Positions 7,322 to 13,373 of a DNA stretch of 17,142 nucleotides are shown one piece after another. Below the pieces are notes generated by a model that worked only from the letters and a program-made list of their open reading frames with translations, was not told where the DNA came from and did no database searches. The DNA lies in the NCBI GenBank assembly GCA_910579075.1, contig CAJTSV010000082.1:1-17142 (forward strand). The letters run 5' to 3'. Position 1 is the first letter of the stretch. Every line of letters starts with the position of its first letter. The position numbers and the translations under genes are program-made. The stretch comes from an uncultured Eubacterium sp. GTDB lineage: Bacteria; Bacillota; Clostridia; Lachnospirales; Lachnospiraceae.

Positions 7322-8582
7322 TTCCTACATTCCCTTCATCTCCCGCATCAGGCAGGTGTTCCCCGTTCACGGCATACCGGAATGTGCTTTCGATAACCGT
7401 AATAGTCCCTGATACGGTATATTTATTTTTTCCAGCTCTTATCATAACATGTTTTTCCAAAATGAGAACACCTTTTTCTATTAATTTTTCTAAAAATTCT
7501 TCCAAATCTTCCGCTGCCTGTGCCTCGGCCTGTTTTTTGGTGTACACTTCTTTTTTTGTTTCGTATTCTTCATATTCGCGTTTTACAAAATAGACCGGAA
7601 GGTAAAATGAGTCGCACAGGCGCAGCTGCGTTCTTGTGTCCAGAACCGAATACTGCGTATACCCGTGTTTTTTCCATGGCAGCTGCAGGTACGAATCCCC
7701 GATGCTGATGCCATAGCGGGCCTTTTTGCTGCCGCTGTAAATGCGCTCCTCATGCTCGGACGGAAAGCTGTTTTTATAAGCATACTCTGTTTTCAGCTGG
7801 ATGTCTGCATCCGCCGTGCAGTACTGGTAAGCAGTCAGCGTTCCGGCATCGTCATAAATCGGAAGCGCGCCGGAGACAAGCACATCCCCTTTTTTGACGG
7901 TATCGCCCTGCTGTACGAGAGGGGTGCCCTTGCGGACATAAATGCTTTCAATCGTCCCATCGTGCATGGCGGTCAGGTCAAATCCGGACTGCTCCTGGTT
8001 CTGGAATTCTTCAGGCAGCAGGGAGCCGGCTCCTTCCGCGGGTACCGCCAGGTTTTCCTGCACATCGATGGTCAGCGTCGTGCCCTCGCGTTTGACTGAG
8101 GTCCAGATAATGCTTTCGAAACAGCTGCGGATTTCTTCTTCTAACTTTGTACAGTCGATGCGCGAAACAGGCGTGCCGTAGGCACTGTTTTTTTCTTCCA
8201 GAAACTGCAGCATGCTGTCATTGGTCACGCTGTCGTTGCCGTTGATATTGATTTTCCAGATAAAACGGGACAAGGCGGTCAGTATCAGCATGCAGGCAAC
8301 AATGCTTAAAAACAGAACCTTCCGTTTGCGGTAGCGGAAGAAAAAAAACGGGATTCCGTTTTTCCGGCTGATTTTTACATGCGTTCCAGATTTTTTCAGC
8401 AGCGGCTTCAGACAGCGGAAGCCCTCGACAGACACTTTAAAACAGTAAACATCCCCCTGCTGGCACAAGTCCCAGATAAGGATATCATGGTTACTGCACA
8501 AATTTAAAAACCGTTCGGGCGCATAGCCCCACAACGCCACTTCTACATAGCCACGGAAATATTTAATCAGACGCAGCAGCAT
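7308..8582 (-). CDS. yqfD: Sporulation protein YqfD
   Basis: YqfD is a mother-cell sporulation membrane protein, in Bacillus part of the sigma-E regulon; its exact function is unclear. The N terminus (LIKYFRGYVEVALWGYAPER) is typical, followed by a cytoplasmic segment of about 90 residues, a basic patch (FFFRYRKRK), one membrane helix (VLFLSIVACMLILTALSRFI, about 88-107) and a large outside domain containing IYVRKGTPLVQQGDTVKKGD, a lipoyl/barrel-sandwich-like hairpin also seen in the family. At 424 residues it is full length. GAGGTG lies 4 bases before the ATG. It begins 8 bases after yqfC and overlaps phoH, the conserved clostridial arrangement. Confidence 0.94.
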   Translation of the reverse strand: MLLRLIKYFRGYVEVALWGYAPERFLNLCSNHDILIWDLCQQGDVYCFKVSVEGFRCLKPLLKKSGTHVKISRKNGIPFFFFRYRKRKVLFLSIVACMLILTALSRFIWKININGNDSVTNDSMLQFLEEKNSAYGTPVSRIDCTKLEEEIRSCFESIIWTSVKREGTTLTIDVQENLAVPAEGAGSLLPEEFQNQEQSGFDLTAMHDGTIESIYVRKGTPLVQQGDTVKKGDVLVSGALPIYDDAGTLTAYQYCTADADIQLKTEYAYKNSFPSEHEERIYSGSKKARYGISIGDSYLQLPWKKHGYTQYSVLDTRTQLRLCDSFYLPVYFVKREYEEYETKKEVYTKKQAEAQAAEDLEEFLEKLIEKGVLILEKHVMIRAGKNKYTVSGTITVIESTFRYAVNGEHLPDAGDEGNVGNESE

Positions 8583-8590
8583 AATACACC

Positions 8591-8884
8591 TCAGTTTTCA
8601 TATAAAATCTGTTCAATAAAGCCCTTGATTTTCATTTCTTCGTTGGTGTAATACTCGATTTTCAGCTGTTTTCCGACGATTAATATCCGGCAGTCTTTTG
8701 CCTGGATGCGGATGTGCTCGTCTTTATATTCCAGAATTCCGCGGTAGTTTTCAATCAGCAGCTCGTTCTGCCCGGTAACCGAGACCAGCACGCTTCCATA
8801 AGCCAGGTCGGCTGGCAGGTCAAAAGCCCGGACTACACTTTGTTTTATTTCGCTGGATAGAATATTTCGTCTTTTCCCAAACAT
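8591..8884 (-). CDS. yqfC: YabP/YqfC family sporulation protein
   Basis: A 97-residue protein of the YabP/YqfC family, made in the mother cell under sigma-E in Bacillus. It opens with a short basic stretch and then shows the family pattern of beta strands: LAYGSVLVSVTGQNELLIEN, YRGILEYKDEHIRIQAKDC and RILIVGKQLKIEYYTNEEM. There is no signal or membrane helix; the family is thought to form a small soluble or peripheral assembly that works with YqfD. GGAG is found 6 bases before the ATG. It is the first gene of the tightly packed operon that runs to ybeY, with a possible sigma-E-type promoter in the 121-base gap upstream. Confidence 0.95.
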   Translation of the reverse strand: MFGKRRNILSSEIKQSVVRAFDLPADLAYGSVLVSVTGQNELLIENYRGILEYKDEHIRIQAKDCRILIVGKQLKIEYYTNEEMKIKGFIEQILYEN

Positions 8885-8944
8885 AACTGGCTCCGGCCGT
8901 GTTCCGAAAATCTGGAAACAGCAGCTGTGATGTAATATTATTCT

Positions 8945-8973
8945 ATTTTATGCAGCAGGAAGGCTGCATATGT
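8945..8973 (-). promoter_or_regulatory. Possible sigma-E-type promoter before yqfC
   Basis: On the minus strand, ACATATG (8967-8973) and CATAAAAT (8945-8952) are separated by 14 bases. This resembles the Bacillus sigma-E pattern (ATATT-type -35, CATACANT -10, 14-15 spacing), which would suit a yqfC-yqfD operon. The two elements lie on the arms of a perfect 7-base-pair palindrome, ATGCAGC (8950-8956) and GCTGCAT (8963-8969), which could bind a regulator or simply coincide. Confidence 0.4.
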
Positions 8974-9005
8974 GCGAAAATAAATTCCTGCGCCCGAAGC
9001 TGCTT

Positions 9006-9494
9006 TTAATATCCGAAGGTCCCGTCTAAGGATTCGTCATGCTCAATCCAGTCGTTTACATCGATTTCGCGGTATTCCTCGTCGGAATCGCGGATAAAGA
9101 CACTGCGGATTCCGGCGTTGATAATCAGCCGCTTGCACATGGAGCAGCTGCAGGAATTTTTGACATATTCCCCGGTATCTGCTTCCCTGCCGGATAAATA
9201 CATAACGGCTCCTATCATTTTTTCGCGTTCTGCGCTGATAATCGCATTTGCTTCCGCATGGACGCTGCGGCACAGCTCATAGCGCTCCCCTCTCGGGATA
9301 TTCATTTTGCGGCGCAGGCAGTAGCCAAGGTCTGTGCAGTTTTTGCGCCCCCTCGGCGCCCCGGCATAGCCGGTTGCAATTACTTCATCATTTTTTACAA
9401 TTACTGCGCCGTAATGCTTCCGCAAACAGGTACACCGTTTGGACACGACATCTGCCAGGTCCAGGTAGTAGTTGATTTTATCGCGTCTTGCCAC
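9006..9494 (-). CDS. dCMP deaminase family protein
   Basis: Zinc-dependent deaminase that converts dCMP to dUMP, feeding thymidylate synthesis in the cytoplasm; ComE-type late competence deaminases are the same family. The catalytic motif HAEANAI carries the zinc His and proton-shuttling Glu; the second zinc motif reads SCSMC where most members have PCPMC, so both Cys ligands are kept and the prolines are lost. HYGAVIVKNDEVIATGYAG and the NCTD segment are typical substrate-pocket signatures. The start is the GTG at 9494: AAGGAG (9502-9507) lies 7 bases upstream and the next residues (ARRDKINYYLDLADVV) match the usual N terminus, giving 162 residues. The longer frame to 9539 is not supported. 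It follows the NeuB-like gene by 51 bases and probably shares its promoter. Confidence 0.92.
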   Translation of the reverse strand: MARRDKINYYLDLADVVSKRCTCLRKHYGAVIVKNDEVIATGYAGAPRGRKNCTDLGYCLRRKMNIPRGERYELCRSVHAEANAIISAEREKMIGAVMYLSGREADTGEYVKNSCSCSMCKRLIINAGIRSVFIRDSDEEYREIDVNDWIEHDESLDGTFGY

Positions 9495-9515
9495 GTTGTT
9501 TCTCCTTATATTCCT

Positions 9516-9547
9516 GCATGCTTTATTCTTATTCAGCATGCTTTATT
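9516..9547 (-). repeat. Two 12-base direct repeats at the NeuB-like stop
   Basis: GCATGCTTTATT occurs at 9516-9527 and again at 9536-9547, 20 bases apart. The second copy contains the stop codon of the NeuB-like gene. The remnants between it and the deaminase show no trace of a SAF domain. Confidence 0.7.
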
Positions 9548-10370
9548 ATTTCCTGCACTTTTTTCTGAGTGCAAGTTCTGCTTCGGAAAGTACTTTTTCT
9601 CCGGTACCGATAATCTGTTCTGCTTCGCGGATATTTTTCACAAGCTTCCATAATTCCAGCGGATCCACAGAAGCGCGCTGTTCTTCGCCGTACATGGTTT
9701 TATCCAGTGTGATATGGCGTTCTACGGAAGTCGCGCCCATTGCTACGGCACAGGCGCTTACCAGCGTTCCGATTTCGTGTCCGCTGTAGCCGACCTTGCA
9801 GCCGTAGCGCTGGTGCAGTGTATGGATGACCTTTAAGTTGGCCTCGATGCTGACCATCGGGTATGTGCTGTTGCAGTGCATCAGCTCATACGGGCAGTTG
9901 TTTTTGCGGAAAATATCGACGGCATGGTCAATCTCCTGAAACGTGCTCATGCCTGTGGAAATAAAGGTATAACGCCCTTCTTTCGATACAGCCTGCAGCA
10001 GCTCGTCATTGACAATCATGCGTGAAGCAATTTTATTATATTTCAGGTTATATTTGCTCAGGAAAATCTGGGACTCCACATCATATGCCGATGCATACCA
10101 TTGAATCCCCTTCTTTTTACAATAGGCATCAATGATATCAAATTCTTCCCTGCCAAATTCCAGGCCGTGCATCATCTCCCTGCGTGTATGCCCCCATGGC
10201 GATTCGAATGGCTCATCCAGATATTCCTGGCTGTAATAGGTTTCTACATTCTTTTTGCGGAATTTAACGGCATCGCATCCGGATATGAATGCGTTGTCAA
10301 TCAGTTTTTTTGCAATATCCACATCCCCATTATGGTTAATTCCGATTTCTGCGGTTACAAATGTTTTCAT
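9546..10370 (-). CDS. NeuB-like synthase without SAF domain
   Basis: Member of the N-acetylneuraminate synthase family, which joins phosphoenolpyruvate to an aldose such as ManNAc to make a sialic-acid-type sugar. Recognisable elements are AEIGINHNGD (7-16), DAVKFRKK (33-40), NKIAS (112-116), STGMS (138-142), HCNSTYP (165-171), GYSGHEIG (194-201) and SVERHITLDKTM (215-226), with the two metal His at 198 and 219. It ends at residue 274, just where the C-terminal SAF (antifreeze-like) domain should begin; normal members have about 340-370 residues. By eye, the position matching the catalytic Glu after the KIxS motif is Met118. No neuA, neuC or other sugar-activating gene is nearby. ATG at 10370 with AGG-rich leader is preferred over a TTG further up. 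Substrate is unknown; a related keto-acid synthase or a non-standard aldolase is possible. Confidence 0.82.
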   Translation of the reverse strand: MKTFVTAEIGINHNGDVDIAKKLIDNAFISGCDAVKFRKKNVETYYSQEYLDEPFESPWGHTRREMMHGLEFGREEFDIIDAYCKKKGIQWYASAYDVESQIFLSKYNLKYNKIASRMIVNDELLQAVSKEGRYTFISTGMSTFQEIDHAVDIFRKNNCPYELMHCNSTYPMVSIEANLKVIHTLHQRYGCKVGYSGHEIGTLVSACAVAMGATSVERHITLDKTMYGEEQRASVDPLELWKLVKNIREAEQIIGTGEKVLSEAELALRKKCRK

Positions 10371-10445
10371 ATTCTCTACCTTCCCTTCTTCTATCAATCA
10401 CATCAATAAACGGCCGTTCCTGCTGTTTTTCGATTATCTGTCTTT

Positions 10446-10474
10446 ATTATACTAAATGCTATGGGAAGTGTAAA
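10446..10474 (-). promoter_or_regulatory. Sigma-A promoter for the NeuB-like/deaminase pair
   Basis: On the minus strand TTTACA (10469-10474) is followed after exactly 17 bases by TATAAT (10446-10451), about 75 bases before the NeuB-like ATG. It is a near-consensus vegetative promoter and implies expression independent of the upstream accessory genes. Confidence 0.75.
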
Positions 10475-10503
10475 GTGCTGGATTAAAACCGTTTCGGACT
10501 GAC

Positions 10504-10571
10504 ACCGTAACGGGTTACGGTTCACACAGGACTTTGCAGGGTCTGCCCCAGGGGCATGCACTGCAAAGTCC
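10504..10571. repeat. Nested palindromes at the DUF3791 3' end
   Basis: First, ACCGTAAC (10504-10511) and GTTACGGT (10514-10521) form an 8-base-pair palindrome. Next, GGACTTTGCAG (10529-10539) and CTGCAAAGTCC (10561-10571) form a perfect 11-base-pair stem that encloses TGCCCC (10544-10549) and GGGGCA (10551-10556), another 6-base-pair stem. The second structure lies inside the DUF3791 reading frame. Its size and nesting suggest an inserted repeat element rather than a plain terminator, as no U-run follows. Confidence 0.7.
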
Positions 10572-10812
10572 GTAAGAACGTGATTCCGAAGTGAGCAAAT
10601 ATCATATCAACGAGTTCGTCTGCGATATATTCCCTGCCCTGAGTGTGCAGGATTTCATATTCCGGCACAATGTAACCGTTCAGGATATTGCTTTTTTCGG
10701 TAAATGCCTGGCAGACCCGTTCTGCGTTCACGCCAAGCTTTGCGGCAGTATTTTCAATGCAAAACACGGCAAATTCAAGCTCTCTGGAGTTTTTAATTTT
10801 TTCGTCCGCCAT
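10522..10812 (-). CDS. DUF3791 domain protein
   Basis: A 96-residue protein of the DUF3791 family, small proteins often found next to DUF3990 genes in Lachnospiraceae, where a toxin-antitoxin relation has been suggested. The family pattern is clear: ELEFAVFCIENTAAKLG, then FTEKSNILNGYIVPEYEILH, then TQGREYIADELVDMIFAHFG. No DUF3990 partner is present here. The start at 10812 is chosen because AAAGGA is 8 bases upstream; the Met at 10833 has none. The last 17 residues (FLRTLQCMPLGQTLQSPV region) are not typical of the family and are encoded by the palindromic repeat described above, so the original 3' end seems to have been replaced. Function cannot be given; it may be a remnant of a two-gene module. 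Confidence 0.75.
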   Translation of the reverse strand: MADEKIKNSRELEFAVFCIENTAAKLGVNAERVCQAFTEKSNILNGYIVPEYEILHTQGREYIADELVDMIFAHFGITFLRTLQCMPLGQTLQSPV

Positions 10813-11069
10813 CCTGACATTCCTTTCTTTCATTTTTATTAAATTTTTGCTGCTTTGCTTTCTTTTCCAATTATCTAAAACAACTTTTACCAGCCCTCTA
10901 TTTCCAGCCTGAATCTTAGCTTTCCCGCACTCTCAGACCTTCCTCAAAACTTCGCCTTTACTTATGGCATGGTGCTCCATATCATACCCAAGTGCGAAAA
11001 TAGCCCCATATTATTTTGTCAAACAAGGCAGCGCACTTGTAAATGCTCTGCCCTGTCATGTTCCTGTTT
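10813..11069. other. 257-base AT-rich gap without a clear gene
   Basis: I see no gene here. On the minus strand a short frame in line with DUF3791 reads MEHHAISKGEVLRKV, hits a stop, and reopens as AKIQAGNRGLVKVVLDNWKR; this could be decayed coding sequence but I do not recognise it. CAAGTGCG (10989-10996) and CGCACTTG (11032-11039) are inverted 8-mers 35 bases apart. Confidence 0.45.
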
Positions 11070-11246
11070 TCAAATAATATGATATTCTCTGTATAGTATC
11101 AGACGATAATCTTTATCGTCTTTCATTCGCTCTATTTCAGTAAACCGTTTATCTGCCACCAATTTTTGTATCAAAGCAAGCATCAATTCTTCACCATATT
11201 CTCTTCCTTTTTTCACATTCTCCTGGTCTCTCATTAGCAGTGTCAT
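11070..11246 (-). CDS. Separated Rpn C-terminal domain (possible Rpn-S)
   Basis: This 58-residue frame (MTLLMRDQENVKKGREYGEE through RLILYREYHII) is the C-terminal domain of the Rpn protein encoded just upstream, in the same frame but cut off by a TAG at 11280-11282. It has its own ATG at 11246 with GGAGG (11256-11260) nine bases before it, so it could be translated alone. Its helical LIQKLVADKRFTEIERMKDD pattern matches the normal Rpn C terminus and shows no further damage. In E. coli Rpn proteins, short C-terminal products made from internal starts have been reported to bind and block the full-length toxic nuclease; the same role here is an inference. The alternative is that it is only the dead tail of a pseudogene. 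Confidence 0.5.
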   Translation of the reverse strand: MTLLMRDQENVKKGREYGEELMLALIQKLVADKRFTEIERMKDDKDYRLILYREYHII

Positions 11247-11260
11247 ATACTCATGCCTCC

Positions 11261-11293
11261 ATTCTCTATTCTCTATTCTCTATTCTCTATTCT
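11261..11293 (-). repeat. Heptanucleotide tandem repeat interrupting rpn
   Basis: Four exact copies of ATTCTCT (11261-11288) are followed by a partial fifth. On the coding strand the unit is AGAGAAT. With one copy the frame would read AAT AGA GAA TGG AGG and stay open; with two or more, GAA is followed at once by TAG. Three extra copies add 21 bases, so the frame downstream is kept and only this stop separates the halves. Confidence 0.9.
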
Positions 11294-11900
11294 TCCTGGC
11301 CTCTTTTACCGCTTCTTCCAGCCTTTCCACATAGGCATCCTTCGGCTTCTTCCCTGCCACATAATCAAGGAATGCCTTTAATTTATCACTCACATCATCC
11401 AGAGTTCCTTTTGCATTGAGAAATATCTTAACAGCCTCATCACCCATAAAAATGCTGCCGTCTTCTTTACAGATATTTGCAAAGGTATAAATATGCCGTC
11501 CTTTCCCATATAAATCGAATGGACAGATAAATATAACATAGCTTCGCTTTAACTCATCATAAAACTGCCCTTTATCAATAAGCTGCAGGTCTATCATACT
11601 CTGATAATACCGGCTTCTCTTAGGAAGTTTCCTGGTATGGCTTACCTGCATTTCGATGTCGTAAACAACTTCTTTTTCATCTTTTACATATACATCCAGC
11701 CTCACACTGCGGGCATCCATATCCATGCTGATGCTTTTCTGTAATTCTGGATATTCAATGCGTTCAATGTTCAAATCCGGAAGAATCCTTAGCAGTAATT
11801 CTTTGCACAGTTTTGGATTCTGCATGACCTTTCCAAACAGGAAATCATTGGATATGCTTAATTCTTCCCATTTTGCCTGCTTTGTTTCCATGATTCCCAT
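11280..11900 (-). CDS. Rpn family PD-(D/E)XK nuclease, N-terminal part
   Basis: Rpn (recombination-promoting nuclease, often labelled a putative transposase) proteins are DNA endonucleases with a PD-(D/E)XK fold; E. coli members are toxic and have been linked to phage defence. The opening (WEELSISNDFLFGKVMQNPK) and the nuclease core are present: Asp69 in RLDVYV, then Glu83 and Gln85 in YDIEMQV, followed by RSRYYQSMIDLQLI and the YVIFICPFDLYGKGRHIYTF segment. The frame stops at residue 206 (EARKNRE) in a 7-base tandem repeat; the normal continuation WRHEYM follows in frame. The start at 11900 has AGGTGG upstream; the Met at 11924 lacks one. Its AT-rich codon use differs from its GC-richer neighbours, which fits recent transfer. 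It has its own promoter. Confidence 0.85.
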   Translation of the reverse strand: MGIMETKQAKWEELSISNDFLFGKVMQNPKLCKELLLRILPDLNIERIEYPELQKSISMDMDARSVRLDVYVKDEKEVVYDIEMQVSHTRKLPKRSRYYQSMIDLQLIDKGQFYDELKRSYVIFICPFDLYGKGRHIYTFANICKEDGSIFMGDEAVKIFLNAKGTLDDVSDKLKAFLDYVAGKKPKDAYVERLEEAVKEARKNRE

Positions 11901-11978
11901 TTTACCCACCTGCTTTCTTTCCATAAACCACTGCCGGAAATTTCTGTATTTTTCATAACCTTACTGTCTTCTGCTCCT

Positions 11979-12007
11979 ATTATACACAGTCTTTTGGTCA
12001 ATTACAA
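11979..12007 (-). promoter_or_regulatory. Promoter for the Rpn gene
   Basis: TTGTAA (12002-12007) and TATAAT (11979-11984) on the minus strand are spaced by 17 bases, about 80 bases before the Rpn start. This suggests the module is transcribed on its own and not only by readthrough from rlmH. Confidence 0.6.
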
Positions 12008-12073
12008 TATACACAGAACCTGTCTCACAGCATTTTATCTTTATAGCACTCCGCAGATGATTACAGCCAGTCT

Positions 12074-12553
12074 CTATTTGTGATACGGCTCCTGATTTAT
12101 AATCCGGTAACTGCGGTAAATCTGCTCAAGCAGGATGACGCGCATCAGCTGGTGCGGAAAGGTCATTTTGGAAAAACTCAGCTGCATGTCTGCACGCCCA
12201 AGCACCTTGTCCGATAAGCCGAGTGACCCGCCGATGACAAATACCACATGGCTTGTCCCGTTTACGCCGAGCAGGCGGATTTTTTCTGCCAGGCCGGGCG
12301 AATCTGTCATCTGTCCTTCTATGGCAAGCGCAATGACAAAGGCATTATCCCGGATATGCTTAAGAATCCCTGCGCCTTCCCGGTCTTTGATGGCTGCCTG
12401 TTCGGCAGCGGATGCGCGCTCCGGCGTTTTTTCATCCAAAACTTCCACGATTTGAAGCCTGCAGTAACGGCCAAGGCGCTTTTCAAATTCACGGACCGCC
12501 TCGCGGTAAAACGATTCCTTGATTTTTCCGACTGCTAAAATGGTTATTTTCAT
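12074..12553 (-). CDS. rlmH: 23S rRNA pseudouridine-1915 N3-methyltransferase RlmH
   Basis: RlmH (formerly YbeA) methylates pseudouridine 1915 in helix 69 of 23S rRNA on the 70S ribosome, using S-adenosylmethionine. It is a small SPOUT-class methyltransferase; the SAM-binding knot is visible as HVVFVIGGSLGLSDKVL, and the C-terminal signature MRVILLEQIYRSYRIINQEPYHK is complete to the last residue. At 159 residues it has the usual length. The start MKITILAVGKIKE is the standard N terminus, with GGAG very close upstream. It is transcribed away from the zinc-ribbon gene, and the 117-base AT-rich gap must hold both promoters. No clear terminator follows it before the Rpn promoter. Confidence 0.97.
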   Translation of the reverse strand: MKITILAVGKIKESFYREAVREFEKRLGRYCRLQIVEVLDEKTPERASAAEQAAIKDREGAGILKHIRDNAFVIALAIEGQMTDSPGLAEKIRLLGVNGTSHVVFVIGGSLGLSDKVLGRADMQLSFSKMTFPHQLMRVILLEQIYRSYRIINQEPYHK

Positions 12554-12575
12554 TTCTCCTGCTCCTGACTGTATT

Positions 12576-12604
12576 TTGCCGTAGATTTTATTATAAAATA
12601 TGAT
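12576..12604 (+). promoter_or_regulatory. Likely promoter for zinc-ribbon gene and xpt
   Basis: TTGCCG (12576-12581) and TATGAT (12599-12604) are 17 bases apart, 67 bases before the ATG at 12671. A TATAAT at 12604-12609 overlaps it but has no matching -35 box. The minus-strand promoter for rlmH must overlap this AT-rich stretch but I could not place it with confidence. Confidence 0.5.
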
Positions 12605-12670
12605 ATAATGATTTTACCGGATTTGTGTCTGTCTGTACAGCACATGTACGAAAAAAGAAAGGAGAAAATT

Positions 12671-13324
12671 ATGTGGTGTCCTAAATGCAGGGCGGAATAC
12701 CGCGAAGGTGTCACGGCGTGCGCAGAATGCGGCGTGCCACTCGTAAAAACGCTCCCCGCACAGGTCGATGCATCTGGTGCAGAAGACAAGGTACGGATTT
12801 TAAACCGCCTGGACGGCCGTGAAAACCTTCATGCGCTTTCAGACGGAAACAGGGCCTATGTGGAAATGGGTACAAAATACGAGGATATGAAATCGACGGC
12901 TTTTTCATTTCTGCTCGTAGGTGCCGGCGGCCTGCTGTTTCTGGCGCTTGCCTTTGCCGGCGTTATCCCGGTGCAGTTTGCAGCGTATATGAAAGGAATT
13001 ATGGGAATTGTCATGGGCGGCATGTTTTTTATTTTTCTGTTTATCGGCATCCGTTCATTCCTGCAGCTGCCGGATTTAAAATCCCGCATGGAGAAGGAAA
13101 AGACCCAGTCCGATGCTGCCAGAAGCTGGTTTTTTGCGCAGTACTCGGCAAAAGCAGTGGATGTGTCTGCCGAAACGGACGGGGAAGACGAAATACAGCA
13201 GAAATATTTCAAACGCAGCCGCTTTATCGGGCAAAAGCTCAGGGAACAGTTTCCCGGATATGAAGAAGCATTTACAGATTATTTAACCGAACAGTTCTAT
13301 GAAGAATTGTTCCCACAGGACTAA
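12671..13324 (+). CDS. Zinc-ribbon membrane protein of unknown function
   Basis: A 217-residue protein not assigned to a named family. It starts with a compact zinc ribbon, Cys3-x2-Cys6 and Cys17-x2-Cys20 (MWCPKCRAEY, CAECGVPL), then a soluble stretch of about 55 residues including RILNRLDGRENLHALSDGNRAYVEMG, which could be a DUF2007-like small fold but is not clear. Two membrane helices follow (about 77-98 and 107-130) with a short loop, then a polar, charged C-terminal domain of about 85 residues rich in Glu and aromatic residues. The start at 12671 has AAAGGAG 8 bases upstream. It is 49 bases ahead of xpt, in the same direction and with no terminator between, so they are probably one transcript. 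A sensor or membrane-stress role is possible but unproven. Confidence 0.8.
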   Translation: MWCPKCRAEYREGVTACAECGVPLVKTLPAQVDASGAEDKVRILNRLDGRENLHALSDGNRAYVEMGTKYEDMKSTAFSFLLVGAGGLLFLALAFAGVIPVQFAAYMKGIMGIVMGGMFFIFLFIGIRSFLQLPDLKSRMEKEKTQSDAARSWFFAQYSAKAVDVSAETDGEDEIQQKYFKRSRFIGQKLREQFPGYEEAFTDYLTEQFYEELFPQD

Positions 13325-13373
13325 AATTACCGGAACAAATTCCTGCACAGCAGGCAGCGAGGAGGATAACAAG

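Noticed and set aside
9546..10370. Part of a sialic acid or spore-coat sugar cluster
   Set aside because: No neuA, neuC, aminotransferase, epimerase or glycosyltransferase gene lies within the window.
11070..11900. Transposon or insertion sequence, as Rpn genes are often labelled transposase
   Set aside because: No terminal inverted repeats or target duplications are seen around it; the family is a nuclease, not a DDE transposase.
13325..13373. Purine riboswitch before xpt
   Set aside because: Only 49 bases are available and no matching core or terminator stem is seen.
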